Source: Sordaria brevicollis
Lineage: Eukaryota; Ascomycota; Sordariomycetes; Sordariales; Sordariaceae
Assembly (NCBI GenBank): GCA_033439795.1
Contig: JAUTDP010000012.1
Location: forward strand, 682,001-746,000
Length of the DNA stretch: 64,000 bases
Direction: 5' to 3'
Shown one piece after another: positions 49,701-62,041 of this stretch. The notes beneath the pieces were generated by a model. The model made no database searches, was not told where the DNA came from, and saw only the letters and a list, made by a program, of their open reading frames with translations. The translations under genes were made by a program, and so were the position numbers. Every line of letters begins with the position of its first letter. Within the stretch, counting starts at the first letter, position 1.

Positions 49701-52700
49701 AAGAAATATAAGGTTTTAATTAATATCGTTAACGCTAAATTTATCTTCGATAAAATAATTATGGCGCTATCCGCCCTCAATAAATATATTTATAAATTTG
49801 AAACGACCGTTAAAAATATTAAACCCTTACTATCCGCGAAACCCGGTTAGCCGATTGAATTATTCGAGGAATTAAAAGAATACTTTATCCGACGCGGGGA
49901 AAACGAAGATTTAATAAAGATAGAGTAGTAGTTATTAGATTAATGCGCGCTACGAGAAGAGGAGGATATAATATTTACGCGATGGGAATATATTAAGATA
50001 TTCGAAGCTAAACGAAAGAACGATCCCTATTAGGGTAAAGATTCGCGAGGTTAATATCGATTAAAACGCAACGGCGTAAAATAGTATAAATATTATAATA
50101 ATTTTATAATTATTAGCGCCGATACTTTCTTTATATTTATTAAACGAAAATATATAGGAGTAATTAGTCTTTATAAGCTTAATCGATTTATTAACGATTA
50201 GAAAAAATAAATTTTAGTAGAGGATAAAAAGGAATTTTAAGAAAGAATTAAAAAGGAGGTCCCCGAATATATATATTAATTCTTTAATATATTTAGTAAG
50301 AAGGAATTGGATACTTTACCGGATTATTAAATTAATAATTATAAAATCGAATTAATGGACGGCGTAAAGCCCGAGGATTTAAATTATAATTTATTATATA
50401 AAATATCGGTTAATGAATTAGAAATTTATCGAAAATATATAAATGAAATTTTAATTAAGGGTTTTATTAAAAATAATATTATATTATAGGTTGCGTTTAT
50501 TTTCTTCGCCTTTAAAGTTAATAGAGGATTAAAATTTTATATCAATTATTAGAAATTTAATATTATTACCCGGAAGGATAGATACCCGTTGCCTCTTATT
50601 AACGAAATTATTGCCCATATTAATTAAGTTAAAATCTTTTTAAAAATCGATATTTAATAAATTTTCTACCGAATACGTATATACCCCGACGACGAAGAGT
50701 TTATAATATTCCGGACGAAATACGGCGTTTATAAATATAAAATTTTACCCTTTAAATTAATTAATAATTTATTAACTTTTTAATATTATATTAATAAAAC
50801 GCTAATAAATTATTTTAACGACTTTTATAGCGTATATATCGACGATATTTTAATTTTCTCGAATAATTTAGAAGAATATAAAATTTATATTAAGAAAATA
50901 TTAGCCAAATTAGAAGCGGCTAAATTATAAGTAAATTTAGATAAATGCGAATTCTATATTAAAAAAATTAAATTCCTAAGCTTTATTATTAAAATAAATA
51001 GAATATTTATCGATTTATAAAAAATCGCAGTCGTAAAAAATTAGTAGATCCCGATAAATATACAGGGAATATAATCTTTTTTAAGGTTTTACAATTTTTA
51101 CCGACGGTTCGTAAAGGATTATAACCGGATTGTTAAATTATTAACGGCTTTAATAAAGAAAAAGGAAATATTTAGTTAAAATAAAAATTATTAAATTGCT
51201 TTCGACGAATTTAAAGGAAAATTATTATTTATACCCGTTTTAACCTATTTTAAATACGAATAATTAATATAAATTGAAATAAATATTTCTAACGGCGTAA
51301 TAATAAGGGTATTATTTTAATTAATTAACGATAAATAGCGTCCCGTCGCTTTCTACTCTAAAATTATATATAGCGCCGAATATAATTATTCTATTTATAA
51401 TAAAGAATTAATAATTATCATTAGGGCTTTATAATATTAGAGGGCGGAATTTATTAAATTACGGGAACCCTTCCTAATCTTTACGGATAATAAAGCACTA
51501 AAATAGTTTAATATTAAACGGTTTTTAAATTTATAATAAGCGGAATAGGTAGAATTTTTATTTTAATATTACTTTATTATTTCGTATCGGTTAAAAAAGG
51601 ATAATAAAATAATTAATATTTTATTAAAGAAAATAGAAAATTTAAAGAATTAAAAGGTTAAATAAAAAGCTTAACGAACTTTATAGATTTTTAGAAATTT
51701 AGAGGATAGTAATATAATATAACTTAATAATATAATTAATAGTATTAATACTATTCCTACGTTAATTATACTTTTAGGAACGATTATAGAGATTAACCCG
51801 GAGGTTATAGAAGGGAATTAGGAAGAGCGTTTAAAAAGGTATTTTTTAATAAATCGCTTTATATTTAAAAATAAAACGTACCCGGACTTAAAGATTTATC
51901 GAAATATAATTAAAAGGGGGGAGAATAGGTATTAATTTATTATTAATAAAATTTTTACCTATTTCGATAAATTCGTCGTATTATTAGGTAACTTAAAGGC
52001 CTAAATTATTTACGAATTATACGCGAAGATTATTACCGCTTACCCAGGCCGGAATAAAATAAAACGTTTAATTTCTATATAATATTAATAGCTAAGGATA
52101 ATTAGCGATATCGACCGCTTTATCGCTAATTACATAATATATTATACTTCGAAAATTCCCTATAATAAAACGCTTAGTAAATTGGAACTTATTTTAGCGG
52201 CTTAACGTATTTAATAGAGCCTAATTATAAATTTCAAATTAATATTTAAGGATAAATAAGGATTTAATAATATATTTATAATAGTAAACCGGTTAAATAA
52301 AATATTATAGACTATCCTTTATTTTACGATAATAATAATTAAAGATATAGCCTATATATATTATAAAAGTTTATATCGGGTTTATAATTTATTAAGCGAA
52401 ATTATTTCGGATAGAAGCTTTTAATTTATTTTAGACTTTACGAACGAATTAGCGAAAATTTTAAATATTAAATAAAAATTAGCCTTATTAGGCTATAATT
52501 AAATAACGGGATAAATAGAAATTATAAACGAATATTTCGATTAACGCCTACGTCCTTTCGTTAATTACTTCTAAAATAATTGGTTAAAAGCAATTCCAAT
52601 TATAAATATTATTTAAATAGGTATACCGTATAATAATTTAAATAAAATATAATTATACGAAGTATTAAAGGGATTCCCTATATTTAGTATTTTAAATTAA

Positions 52701-53511
52701 AAAATACGGATTAATTTTAACGGTATACAGTTAATAATTAAAGAGAAGCTTAACTATAAAAATATATAAAAAATAGTAAAATAAATCCGAAGCTTCGTAA
52801 AAAAGGCGAAGGAATATATTATTAAAGCTTAAAAACGAATAATTAAACAAGCCGATAAATACTAATACGTCCTAAATTTCGGATTAAAGAATAAGGTTTT
52901 TATTATTAAACGGAACGAATTAATAAACCGATTAAATTATAAATTCGATTTTTCCCTAATTAATTAGTATTTTATAATTAAAGAAAAATATAAATATTTA
53001 TTTAAATTAAAAGTCCTTAAAGGATAGAAAAGGATAAACGTTTTCTATACGGACCGATTGCGGAAATACCCCAATAACCTATTACCTAATTAAAAATTAA
53101 AGGAATTAATAAGAGAGTACGTTAATAAAGATATTAAATAGGAAGTAAAGGAAATTTTAGCTTTTTAGGTATATTTTAATAAATTTTAATACCGGGTAAA
53201 TTAAAAGGATTACGACTTAAATCCGAAGTTCTATAACGCAGGTAATTTTAAAAATTCGTTTAAATTACTATAGGCTTATTACAAAATATATTTAAAATAC
53301 CCTAATCTACCGTTATATTTAGAAAAATAATTACAGAAAGTAGAAGCGGAAGAATTTAATAAGGATTATCCGAATAATAACGTCCCTTTAAAGAAAGGTA
53401 TAAAGAAATTGAAGAGGATAGTAGGCGTTAAAAAATAATAAAGGACTTATTTTATATATAATAATAAACGATTAAAGATTCGGGGTAAATCTTTTTTAGA
53501 AGGGGGGGTAA

Positions 53512-53754
53512 TATTATAGCGCTAGCGGATAGGGTACTCGATAGTACTTAATCCAATTATTATTTAGGCGGTTACTTAATAAAGGTTAACCGCACTAGCG
53601 TACGTAATAGCGTATCGCTCCCGCCTAGGCATAAAACCCTGGCGCGGGGCGCGCCCTTTGCCCGTTTCTTCTTTTCTTCTTCATTTTATAATTCTTTCAT
53701 AGACCTGGAATTAATATATTAAACTTGTCTCTCGTAACCACGTCGCTCGTAACA
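53512..53754 (+). repeat. 3' LTR of the Gypsy element (243 bp)
   Basis: Same length as the 5' LTR, no gaps in alignment. Its 5' half carries most of the C-to-T and G-to-A changes; the last 130 bp are nearly intact. Confidence 0.95.
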
Positions 53755-53759
53755 AGAAT
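53755..53759. repeat. Right 5-bp target-site duplication (AGAAT) of the Gypsy element
   Basis: Identical to 46531-46535. Confidence 0.9.
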
Positions 53760-55201
53760 AAATATAATTGCGTTTCCTTAAATATTATTTTTATTAAATT
53801 TTTTACATTAAGAAATTTAGTAAAACCTTTATTAAATATTATATATTATTAATAAATAAAGAAAATAATCCTTATTTATATAAATTCTTTAAATAACGAG
53901 CCTATTTACACTTTAGTTTTAGCGGTTATACGGACTTTTTAATATTAGCGTTATAACTTTACTAAATTACTTTTATTATTAATAGGCTCGATTTAGGGGG
54001 GTTAGGCGGATTAGAGAGGTTATAATTATTAGGTAGACTATTGGGTGGATTAACGATTATATTTTACTTTCCCCTTCCCCTTCTTTACTTTACCCACTAC
54101 TTCCTCCTTTATTTAATGTTTTTTAATAGCTATAATAATATTATTATTAAAGTGCCAAATATAGCGTTAGCGCTGTACGTTAGGAAAGTAGGTACGTAGG
54201 GCGGTAATAAATTGAAAATTATTATTTATAATAATAACCCCGGGTAAAGGGATTTCTTCGTTATTTATAAACTCCTATATTTATTTAAAGTACTAATTAA
54301 AACCTCCCTTCTCTTACTCGTTATTAATTAAGTATTAGAATACGGGCGCCGTATTATATATAAGCGTAATAATAATACTTATAATAAACGGTTTATAAAA
54401 GCGGTTAATTTTATAAATCGTATCGATTATTAATACGTAGGGATAATCCTTTTAAATAGTTTTTTAATTAATTAATACCTAAAATACTTTATCGAAAACC
54501 GTATATTCTTCGTTTAGAAAATTAGGCTTTACTTATATAATTTCCCGGTTATTATATTCGAAATCCGCCTCCTAATTAAATATTTAAATGAAATTTTAAA
54601 TATCGGTATAACCTTTCTTCTATACTTTACGGGCGTAGTATTATATATTGGAATAATTTTTGGCGGTTAGTAAGAGGTGGGGATATTTGCGTTTAATAAA
54701 TTATTTAACTATACGGATAGTTAATTCCCGTTATATAAGAAGGCGGTAAATATATTCCGACTCTTTTTCTATAATAGCGAAATGGATATTAAAGAAAGCG
54801 GTTAACGTAATTATTAAAGGGTAGCCGCGGTATTTAAAATTAATAAGTATAAAGGTATAAAAGTCGTCCCTAATATCGTTATCTATTGAAATGCGTTTAA
54901 AATTCAATTTAAATAGGTAATTCTATATAATTTTCTTAAAGCCTCTTCGAAATTGTATAGCCTCTTTAGGGATGGGGTATTCGCAGTACTTAGCGTATTC
55001 GTATTATAGTTAATTAAACGAAAATTTATTATTTACCCTAATATTATTTTTAAAAGAATAAGTACGTTACGTTATTAACCTTATTATATAGCGACGGTTA
55101 AAAGCGAATATAATATTATTTATTACTTTATATATTATAGGCCCTATTTTAAAAAGCTCGTTATTTAAGTTAATTGATTAGATTGGGTTAGCTAGAGGGG
55201 G

Positions 55202-55249
55202 GGGCGTTCGTCGGAGCGCTCGTCGGGGCGCTCGTCGGGGCGTTCGTCG
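55202..55249 (-). repeat. Four 12-bp GC-rich tandem repeats encoding DERP tetrapeptides
   Basis: Units are GGGCGTTCGTCG, GAGCGCTCGTCG, GGGCGCTCGTCG and GGGCGTTCGTCG; they differ only by transitions. On the minus strand, the MULE 3 transposase direction, they read Asp-Glu-Arg-Pro, Asp-Glu-Arg-Pro, Asp-Glu-Arg-Ser, Asp-Glu-Arg-Pro. A GC island in otherwise AT-rich DNA. Confidence 0.8.
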
Positions 55250-55499
55250 AAGGAAGAGGATTGGCCGCCGTCGCTATCCTATTCACTTTCGCTAGTACTA
55301 GAAATATTAATAAGGGATTATTATTAGCTAAATATAGGGGATTATTCGCAGTCGTTATAGTCGTTATAATTATTAGGAAAGGGAGAGGGAGAGGGAGGAG
55401 GGGACCGGTCGCTATCGTTAACGGTATAGAAACTAATTGGAGAGGAAGTTCGAAAAAATATTATAATCGAATAAGTAATTAATTATAATAATAATAACG

Positions 55500-56606
55500 C
55501 TATAGAATTTTATTAATAATTGTATACGATTACGCGTAATTAATTTAGGGGTATAGGGTATAGGGTACGATGTATATAAATTGGGTTGGGGTAGCCTTAC
55601 GGGATTTTACCTATACAAATGTATTATAAAATTCGTAAAGTTTTTTTCAGGTATAGGGTTAAATGTTTAAAACATTTTATAGGGCTAGTTTATTATATAA
55701 AACGGGGGAAGTTATATATTAGGTGTTATCGGCTGTTATGTGGGTCCTCGAGGGTGTATGAAGTCAAAAAAGGGTGTATAAGGATAATGACCCCGGTGCG
55801 GCAAGTTAAGCTCTTCTTTTTTTGGTGTGTAACGGTAGGGGGGGGGTTGTTGGTTGGGTTGGGATGTGGTCTGTTGTAGGAGGGCTGTCTAGGGTGTTGG
55901 TAGGTAATGAATGTATGTGGCTCGCGCCTGAAGATAAACCGCTGAGAAATACGTGTCGTCGAAAAAGAAAATGTTGGTTGGAAGGCTGCTGAAAGACTTG
56001 ATGTGCGATCGACGTGTGATTGTAGGTGCGCTATCGTCTTGATCGATGATTGCTGTGAATAACATGAGAAGATGAAGGATGATTGTTTTGTTGACGTGGG
56101 GGGCGTGAAGTTGTCCACCGTGGGCAATTTCTATTTTCGGTCTCGACTGAAGATGTGCGGTTTCCCTGAACGCCCTTTCCCAACTGATGCTGTTGGCGAG
56201 CTCTATCGCTACTTACTCACTGGTGGTCAACAGTCGAAGTCGGTCATTAGGTCCCAAAGGGAAGTCTGAAATGGCCATCGTAGCTTCCCTCCGCAGAGCC
56301 TATTCGGTGGATCTCCATGTCCGGGGCAGGAGTACCTGATACCCAGCTTCAGTACGTCGGCTAGTTGTCCGTGTAAATGGAAAGTGGCTTCGCTGTGAAC
56401 AAACCATCATCAATGGCAAGGAGGGGGGGGAAAAACCGAAATATTCAAGAAGTGCTTATGTTACAAGAGACAAAGGGGTCCATACATGGGTTTCGCAAGG
56501 CTCTTTCATCATCTCAAAATCCAATTAACTGTCTTGAGGCTCCCCCATGGGCGATGAAGTGAGGAGGGCTGGTGTTTTCTGGGTTTCTGTCCTTGCCATA
56601 GACAGC
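55500..56606. other. Border of the AT block and intergenic DNA
   Basis: The first 150 bp are AT-rich and contain a short GGGTATA tandem repeat (about 55548-55567). Base composition becomes normal by about 55700. A 133-residue minus frame (55726-56127) has no features. No gene called. Confidence 0.45.
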
Positions 56607-57426
56607 TCACTCGACCTTGACCGAACGAGCTTCCGCATTCGATGGACCATCCAAGCCATCAATGATCTCCGAACCCAAAGTATAAATCATGATAGATGGG
56701 AAGACCAGCCAGGCACCGCTAGCACCAAGAATCAGCATGATGCAACCACCACCGACGACAGTAGGGAAAACTTACTTGGGAATAATCCACAACAAAATCA
56801 GATCAAAAGTAGAGTTATGACCGATATTGTCAAAGCCAGAGTAATACTCATTCAGCCCTGTGTTTTCGTCAGTCAGTCAGTCAGTCAACAACTCTCATTC
56901 TTCAAACCTCTCTCTTCCACACTTCCTAACAACCTTCAAGCCCCAAGACAGACCTCCCAAGCAAAAAAAAAAGGGAAACAAAAATTAAATAAAGGAAAAA
57001 TAACTCACAATAAAGCACAGTCTTACTCAACGTCATAACCGCCGCCGCAAATCCAACCAACACCACCATCGCCCCCTTTCTTCCCTCCCCCCCATCCCCC
57101 TTTCCACCCTTAGAACTAAGCACCCCCCAAGCATAAACCAAATACATCCCCGTCTCCACCGCGTTCATCACTCCCTGCGCCGCCGTGAACCCGTTCCTTT
57201 CATTCCACGCCTTCCACCCGTACACGTAATCAACCCTCCCGTATAGCTCGTAGGGTGTCCACAAAGGGTAGTGAAGGGAACCGCCGGGCATAGTGTGAGG
57301 ACGGAGGAGGACGTAGAGGGTGTCCCAGATTACGAGGGGGAGGGAGATGAAAAGCCAGAGGAGGGTGAGACGGTTGGGGGTGGGGTAGAAGATGGATGGG
57401 GAAGAGGAAGGGGGTTTGCGTGTCAT
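56607..57426 (-). CDS. Four-helix integral membrane protein, EXPERA/EBP-like
   Basis: Three exons on the minus strand: 57426-57009, 56857-56776 and 56718-56607, giving 203 residues. Introns are 151 and 57 bp, GT-AG, with consistent phases. Splicing joins TVLYWLNEYY and then IIPNGAWLVFPS, which read naturally. Four hydrophobic spans lie at about residues 17-37, 82-100, 113-138 and 168-190. Conserved-looking motifs are PLVIWDTLYVLLRPHTMPGG, YGRVDYVYGWKAW and NGFTAAQG. These resemble the EXPERA fold of emopamil-binding / TMEM97-like ER proteins that handle sterols. Enzymatic activity cannot be assigned. The first intron contains a (CAGT)n microsatellite at about 56868-56886. Confidence 0.82.
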
Positions 57427-58447
57427 TTTGGGTTGAGGTTGAGAGAATTGAGTTGTGGAATGGGTTTTGTGGTTAGGAATCTGGTGTTGAGATTTGACTG
57501 AAGAAGTGAGAATGTGAAGGGGTGAAATCTGAGCTATGTGAGTATGTATAGAGAAGGTGAAAGGAGGGTAAGGGACGAGGTGAAAACGTGGTGTTTCAGA
57601 GGGAAACCCCTCTTTTCTCGTGGTTCCTTGCGCTTTATTCTTGGGAACGGAAGGAAGGAGGTTGGATGCTACGATCTTCTGGCTAGAGGTAGGTAGGGGA
57701 TGAATCACTAACAGTTAGATGGGAAAATTCATGCAAGACTGTTAGGTTGATATTGGACCGCGGGTGTTCCTGCGTTCCCGAGAACCGCCCGAACGGTGCG
57801 CGGCACGCTGTGAGACTGCGGGAAGGCACGCCACTGGACGACTCGCAAAAGACATGGGCGGGTAACTGTGGGGTTGCTTACGACTTTAAGAAACAGTGAC
57901 CCTTAACAGGAAACACGCCAGGTTTGTGACCATCGTAGTCTCAACATCGCAAAACAACGGTCCTCGGAAGTGCAAGGGGGTTGTATACATACCTGTAAGT
58001 AGCCACAACAGATATCCATCGAAGTAAAAAACAATATGGAGGATGTTCGGCCTGCTTTACCCTGGTGTCACTGTCGAGCCTTGTATAAGTGATAGACAAA
58101 GGCGTATCCACTAACAGGCCGCGAACAAACACAACGAGACTTGGGGGAGAGCCCGTCGCGACTGTCGCGACCTTTCCTCCAAAGCTTCATTCAACAACAA
58201 CAAACACCACTGCACTCACCTGCCACTGATTTTCATTCGAACCAGTTAGGTTCCGAATTGTGAATTTTTTTAGAAGGTATACGAGCGCTTTGCAGTGAAC
58301 TCTTCTCCCGAGCTGACATATAACCATATTTCGCACGAGCAGCCCTCTTTGCGCCGAGAGTTTCTCGCTCTCCGTCCTTCGGAACGTTAATCCCACCCCC
58401 TTTGTTCTTTTGTCCATTGCTTGAACGAAGCAACTCTCCAGCTCGCC
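57427..58447. other. Divergent promoter region, about 1 kb
   Basis: Between the EXPERA-like gene (-) and the F-box-like gene (+). No gene seen. Confidence 0.5.
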
Positions 58448-60320
58448 ATGACCTCCATGCCCCTGGTGCCTCCGAGACGCGGTGTATATGCTTGGTCCTC
58501 AGACTGCGTCTCCATGAAGGAATTCGTCACTAATCAGGATCTGTTGCTCTGCTTGGGGGATGTCGTAAGAGTCTTTCCATTTTGTTCAATTTCTCAACAA
58601 GATAGATGAGCTTCTTTCATTGGTGGAAGCTTACCCTCCCCCTTCTAGATCGGAGATCGATATCTCCTACAGAACCTTCGTCTTACGTGCTGGGCTTTTG
58701 CCAACGCCTTTGGACGCTCTCTCTTCCGCGTCTATTACCTCGAAAGCGCACCGCGCTTGAAGCAACTGATGAGCAAACGACAAGAGTATGCGCCTCATTT
58801 GAAACTTGTCCGTCATCTCGAGGCCCGCTACCGTCCCGGGCCATTCGTCGCAAACCCTTTGGTGTGGCAGAAGATTCGTGATTACGTAGAAGGATTATTC
58901 AAGTCGGGCATGTTGGCTGGGCTTGTGAGCTGCTCGTAAGTCCCATCCCAATCTCCAGCCTCATCGTCATCATCATGTGGGCTCGTGCTTTGTGATCGAA
59001 GCTTATATGTCTCTCCCAACGTCTGGCAGGATGAACCCCTACCCACATCTTCTCAGGTCTCTAGCACTGTATGCACCCCGTTTCACCGTCCTTGACCTTC
59101 ATTGCAACGCCGGGCCAGGCATCAGCGGAATACATAGTGAACTGTACAAATTTCGCGGGCTGAAAGAGCTTAGCTTGCGAGATATCAGGTCCCGCAATGA
59201 AATGGTCGAACCCCTCACCACGACCTTGATCAACAACCCCCAATTGGAGACGTTGCGTGTGATGGCCTACGAGGATGGTCCACATTGGAGCAATGATCCA
59301 TGCTGTTCACCGCAAGGCTTTTGCCGGTACTCTGTTCTTCATCTCGTTGCCGAAAGATTTGACCAGGAGCGCCGGAGAGCCAAGGAGGGTTTGGATGGAA
59401 ACGAAGGAAGGAATATTCCACTCCTCAAGCTGCGAGAAGTGACAGTTGATCATCATGCGATGAACCGCTTCATTCTCGATCTCCCCGATCCAGAGCCCTT
59501 TGCAGGACCTCCGCATAACTCTGGCAATTACCAGAAACCTCTCTATCTAGAGAAGCTCACCGATCTTCAATATCTCGAACGGTTGCATGTCGAGATGGTG
59601 CCGACATGGAGTGGGATTCGGCGCCTTAATCATGTCCGGCTGCCAAATCTCACATCGGCCATTGCTCCACGGCTGCGGTCAATAACTATATCACCGCCCT
59701 GTTGGGAAGAGTCCTTCAGATGGCAAAATTGGGTCATAGCCAACTCCTCCCTCAACTATGCACGTCAGGTCTCGTTAGGAAGACTCAATAACTTCTGCGT
59801 CGAGCTCCCAGAACCAGCGAACCTCGTATTCGATTGGACAGACCCGGAGGGTATGGAGGATACGTATGAGAGGCCGGAGGAACTGCTTAGTGGGTTAAGG
59901 GAATACGCCGACAACAAACCGAACATAAGACCTCTGGAACGACTTGAGATCACTCCACCGGGTGATTGGACGAAGCTTATCCCCTCCTTAAAGGACACCT
60001 TGTCTCACTTTGGGAAGCTCAAGTACTTCAAATGCCACATGGCAAAGTATCAGCCTCCTCTCTGCCTCTCGCTGGAGACTTTAAAGTGCGATAAGCATTT
60101 CAACAAGATGATGGACCTCGCAGAAGATTTCGCTGAGGTGCAACCTAGCCTTCGTTTTGTGGAAATTAACTACTTTCTGTACCAGGTCGTCCGATGGGGT
60201 CCTGGAGGTCGTGATTTTCACATGGTCGAGATCTTGGATCGGGAACGGGAGTGGGTTACTCCTGGAGACAGCCCATGGCAAGGACTGAGAAAACATGCTG
60301 TACCTTCCAGGATGCTGTAA
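58448..60320 (+). CDS. F-box / leucine-rich-repeat-like protein
   Basis: Three exons: 58448-58564, 58649-58935 and 59030-60320, giving 564 residues. Introns are 84 and 94 bp with GTAAGA and GTAAGT donors, phases consistent. Splicing creates LGDVIGDRYLLQNLRLTCW, followed by ANAFGRSLFRVYYLE, a helical pattern typical of F-box-like N-termini (substrate receptors of SCF ubiquitin ligases). The long third exon contains irregular leucine-rich segments such as FTVLDLHC, LKELSLRDI and PQLETLRVMAY. No membrane segment. Fungal genomes hold many such divergent proteins; the target is unknown. The F-box call is moderate because the motif is weak. Confidence 0.75.
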
Positions 60321-61856
60321 TGAATGACAGTCAAATTCATGAAATTCTTGCGTCAAGTAGGAAGCCAGTCTCGCTTGTTTTCCGGGTTGCTGTCCGATAA
60401 GGACCCATGAAAGTGTTCATAGTTTGGCAATATGGAAGGAACACAAGTAAATCAGCCAAGGAGATTGGTGAAGAAAATCTTGAATCTCATGTGAAGGACA
60501 TGGCAACTTGCAATGTGAGGTATATGATCATGCGACATCTGTTCCGTGCCAAAACGTGTGTTGTTGAGATCATCGACGCATGAACGTTATGGTGCAAGAA
60601 TAAGGGGCAGAGCTTGGCAGATCAGTAGCCCCTAGCATGCCACTAATAACTCCATGGCTCACCTCGGTGTACGTGGGCAATGAAACACTGTTCTGTACCA
60701 GGCAACCCGATAACCATGGGGAAGACACGGTTTGGTCGGCCGAGCAGACCTACGCGTGGCGATATTGAGATGAGGGCGTTTGGCGGTGTGACACGGAAGG
60801 CCATGGCTGAGTCTATCTAGCCGTTCATATGAAATGCATACGAGGATACACGGGAACAGATGTGGTTGTCCTATCACTACTCATGCGCTGAAGGATCAGA
60901 CACGATGCACATCCATCTGGTCCCGGGTGTGGAACTGGAACTGGCGCCCACTGGGTGTGTATTCGGTTACATATGTGTTTGTTTGTCAGGGTTGACGACT
61001 TGGTTGACTTGATGCTAAATTTCAGATTGCACTTGCAAAGGCCCAAAGTCCATTATCGCTCGTCATGCAAACATCAACTGTCGTCAACTTAAGCCTTGTC
61101 TTTGTGGGTATTGTTACCTTCTATAATCTCTGTGGTTACACGGCAGCTCTGGTAGTATGCAGTGATGTTACGATCCCGTCTGCTGTACATCAAGCTCCTC
61201 GTACTCGGAGTATGTCGATCGTCGTATAACTGATCTTCGGTCGTAAACATGTAAATCTGGATAGGAAATAATAGTGATGGACGGAGGCATTCCATATACG
61301 CTAGGACGTTGACGGGATGCTTGATTATTCGTGTTGAGGCAAGGGGAGTAAACGGACAATATTATATGAGGAAAAAGTGGTATACCTGAGGAAGATGAGT
61401 AATGTTGGGTAGAGTAACGCGGGGCAGCAGCCATAGTACAAAATGCCCATTTGGAACCCAGCCTCCCTTTGTTGGACCCTTGGAAGACCCTGATCTTCGC
61501 TTCGTTTCTCAAGTGCACCCACACTGCCCTAGGACAGGACAAAGGAGGGTGTCATTGGGTACACCGGCAATTCTTTCTTTTCGAAACAAGCCAATCAACT
61601 GACACGGGGGTTATCATAAATGGTGGCCTTGGACCATCATCAACTAGTGAAATCCCACTGTTTGGAGGATAAGAGCTGTGGAGAGGCCGGCTTCGGCTAG
61701 AGGTACCACACAGAGGTAGCTCTCCACTGTTGGTGAGATATGGAACGAAGAATGTTGGAAACGGTACCATCGTTAGGGTAAAAACCTGACGATAGATATG
61801 CTCGATAGCTTGACCCGTGCAGCCTTGCTATGCGAAGTTGTACAAAGCACACAGCA
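60321..61856. other. Intergenic, no gene seen
   Basis: Normal composition, only short motif-less frames on both strands. Confidence 0.5.
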
Positions 61857-62041
61857 TGAAAACATTGACAGAAAATCTTGAGCAGTGTGATACGGAGGCA
61901 GCTTTCCGCTTATGGGTCAAGCTAGGCGCCAATCCGTCCTGGAAGAGCAAAGATACCGGTAAGACGGCATGGATGGCAGGATGTGAAGGGGTAAGTAGAG
62001 CAGTGATGCAGGACAAGGTTGTTGACGACATGTTAGACTGA
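61857..62041 (+). pseudogene. Possible ankyrin-repeat fragment
   Basis: From ATG 61857 the frame includes LWVKLGANPSWKSKDTGKTA and then WMAGCEG, the pattern of one ankyrin repeat. A good splice donor (GTAAGT) lies at 61991, so the stop at 62041 may be inside an intron. No further repeats were found before or after. Either a relic or a short exon of a gene I could not assemble. Confidence 0.3.

Larger units (their letters stand above)
46536..53754 (+). mobile_element. Full-length Ty3/Gypsy retrotransposon, RIP-degraded, nested in MULE 3
   Basis: 7,219 bp with 243-bp LTRs, an AGAAT target duplication and a purine tract (AGAAGGGGGGG) before the 3' LTR. Plus-strand order: gag (about 47000-49250; open stretches at 47615-47821 and 48106-48426 are its remnants); retropepsin near 49450-49700 (reads LINSGINGNIFIS); reverse transcriptase at about 50470-51060 with intact YIDDILIFSN (YIDD at 50835-50846); RNase H at about 51150-51560 (FTDNKAL); integrase at about 51950-52850; and a C-terminal chromo-like region at about 52950-53230. 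Reverse transcriptase before integrase defines Gypsy. Many stops; inactive. Confidence 0.95.
45000..55500 (-). mobile_element. RIP-degraded Mutator-like element (MULE 3), split by a nested Gypsy element
   Basis: Minus-strand transposase remnants lie on both sides of the Gypsy insertion. On the right a (D)T-I-Y-K-I-N-R-F-Y-K segment near 54420-54390 is followed by VIIT-N-N near 54220 and a W-H-F-N-N segment near 54150, the order expected for a MULE core. On the left, near 45960, a P-K-G-R-P-K-N segment matches the usual basic C-terminus. The N-terminal part near 55250-55202 encodes a DERP tetrapeptide repeat. Exact ends, inverted repeats and target duplication were not found, so the coordinates are approximate limits. 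Confidence 0.7.

Noticed and set aside
45000..55500. AT-rich blocks as mitochondrial DNA or CRISPR-like arrays
   Set aside because: They contain transposon domains with LTRs or TIRs and the RIP dinucleotide bias; no regular spacer-repeat structure was seen.
58606..58881. 91-residue frame inside the F-box-like gene
   Set aside because: It is in a different frame from exon 2, which continues naturally through the splice site at 58648.
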